64,000 nt of DNA from Bin87 sp965222895. GTDB lineage: Bacteria; Chloroflexota; Dehalococcoidia; Lucifugimonadales; UBA3495. Location: NCBI GenBank assembly GCA_965222895.1, contig CBDCVB010000002.1:310001-374000 (forward strand). Direction: 5' to 3'. Positions 63,498-64,000 of this stretch are shown piece by piece. How positions within the stretch are numbered: the stretch's first letter is position 1; every line of letters begins with the position of its first letter. Position numbers and translations under genes: made by a program. The notes beneath the pieces were generated by a model. That model saw only the letters and a program-made list of their open reading frames with translations, made no database searches and was not told where the DNA came from.

Positions 63498-63566
63498 GTG
63501 AGCTTGTCGAACTACCGACGACCATCCTTCAACAAGGTCAGGACGAGCGGGTAAGGTCAAGCTCAC
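63498..63566. repeat. Intergenic inverted repeat
   Basis: GTGAGCTTG (63498-63506) and CAAGCTCAC (63558-63566) are perfect complements around about 51 nt that contain TTCAACAAGGTCAGGACGA. This resembles the TTCGACAAGCTCAGGACGA family of dispersed bacterial repeats. Confidence 0.6.
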
Positions 63567-63590
63567 AACCTGAATTGCTGTGATGCAACT

Positions 63591-64000
63591 ATGACAACTG
63601 CCAAAGCCGCTGCAAAACCGCTGACCGCCGATGATTTACTCCGTTTGGATAGCCAGGGCGTCAAAGGCGAACTGGTGCGCGGAGTATTGAAAGAAACCAT
63701 GTCAGCAGGCGGGGAACACGGTGAAGTAGCTATGGCTCTGGGAGCGGTGTTAGTTGCACACGTTCGTCCTAATCGGTTGGGCAGGGTAGCCGGTTCCGAT
63801 GCCGGCGTCCTGTTGGAGCGGGGTCCGGATACGGTGCGGGAGCCGGATGTCGCCTACTTTTCCGCCGGGACGCTGGCGCTGGACGTGAAGGTTCGGGGTT
63901 ATTACGAAGTTGTCCCCGACCTGGTGGTTGAGATAGTGTCGCCTGGCGACCGACCGGAGGAGGTGGCCGAGCGGGTGGCGATGTGGCAGGGTTTTGGCGT
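63591..64000 (+). CDS. Uma2 family (DUF820) endonuclease-like protein, partial
   Basis: The first 136 residues of a gene that runs off the right edge, from ATG 63591. LTADDLLRLDSQGVKGELVRG, GGEHGEVAMALGAVLVAHV, LERGPDTVREPDVAYFS and VPDLVVEIVSPGDRPEEV are the family's conserved blocks, including the Asp and Glu of the PD-(D/E)xK-like site. The biological role of Uma2 proteins is unclear. The family is common in large expansions in some genomes. Confidence 0.85.
   Translation, partial: MTTAKAAAKPLTADDLLRLDSQGVKGELVRGVLKETMSAGGEHGEVAMALGAVLVAHVRPNRLGRVAGSDAGVLLERGPDTVREPDVAYFSAGTLALDVKVRGYYEVVPDLVVEIVSPGDRPEEVAERVAMWQGFG

Overview
The window is 64 kb of moderately GC-rich bacterial DNA. Most genes have clear Shine-Dalgarno sites, often GGAGG, and starts are mixed ATG, GTG and TTG. 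No rRNA or tRNA gene and no CRISPR array was recognised. The gene mix includes paired DUF1800/DUF1501 genes, GMC oxidoreductases, hydantoinase A/B, a D-aminoacylase-like amidohydrolase, SMP-30 and lactonase propellers, NHL-repeat proteins, luciferase-like flavin monooxygenases, crotonases and carboxymuconolactone decarboxylases. This resembles heterotrophic Chloroflexota of the SAR202/Dehalococcoidia type. That placement is an inference from gene content, because no phylogenetic marker was compared.

Layout. 1-12.9 kb: mostly minus-strand catabolic genes (methionine-synthase-like fragment, two hypothetical genes, Rieske protein, D-aminoacylase, a one-base-broken hyuB, hyuA, SelA-like PLP enzyme, crotonase, M20 peptidase). 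13-15 kb: a restriction-modification pair whose Eco29kI-like nuclease is frameshifted while the methyltransferase is open. 15-20 kb: MFS transporter, an internally deleted ISAs1 element, Nudix hydrolase, a small zinc-ribbon membrane protein, VOC and SRPBCC remnants, and a YihY-type protein. 20-29 kb: typA and a set of small-molecule oxidation and hydrolysis genes. 29-39 kb: two paralogous DUF1800-DUF1501-NHL cassettes in mirror-image orientation around a cysteine hydrolase and a GMC oxidoreductase. 39-43 kb: flavin monooxygenase, lactonase, SDR and a decapitated PQQ-propeller gene.

43.1-61.2 kb is an insertion-sequence graveyard. It holds three IS701-family copies, an IS4-like element, four IS630-family elements, an IS21, an IS1182 and an IS5-family element. 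Many abut or nest at CTAG tetranucleotides. They surround remnants of an FN3 protein, a membrane protein, an Mrr-type restriction gene and a DUF2442/DUF4160 pair, plus one apparently intact MFS gene. 61.3-64 kb returns to ordinary genes (flavin monooxygenase, alpha/beta hydrolase, start of a Uma2-family gene).

The most unusual signal is a recurring mutation type. Short tandem duplications, mostly 15-16 bp (range 13-20), occur in several transposase genes, where 13- and 16-bp cases shift the frame. They also occur between genes (16, 20 and 15 bp) and, as multiples of three, inside intact genes (15 and 18 bp). Copy identity runs from perfect to strongly decayed, as expected for a mutational process that has acted over a long time.
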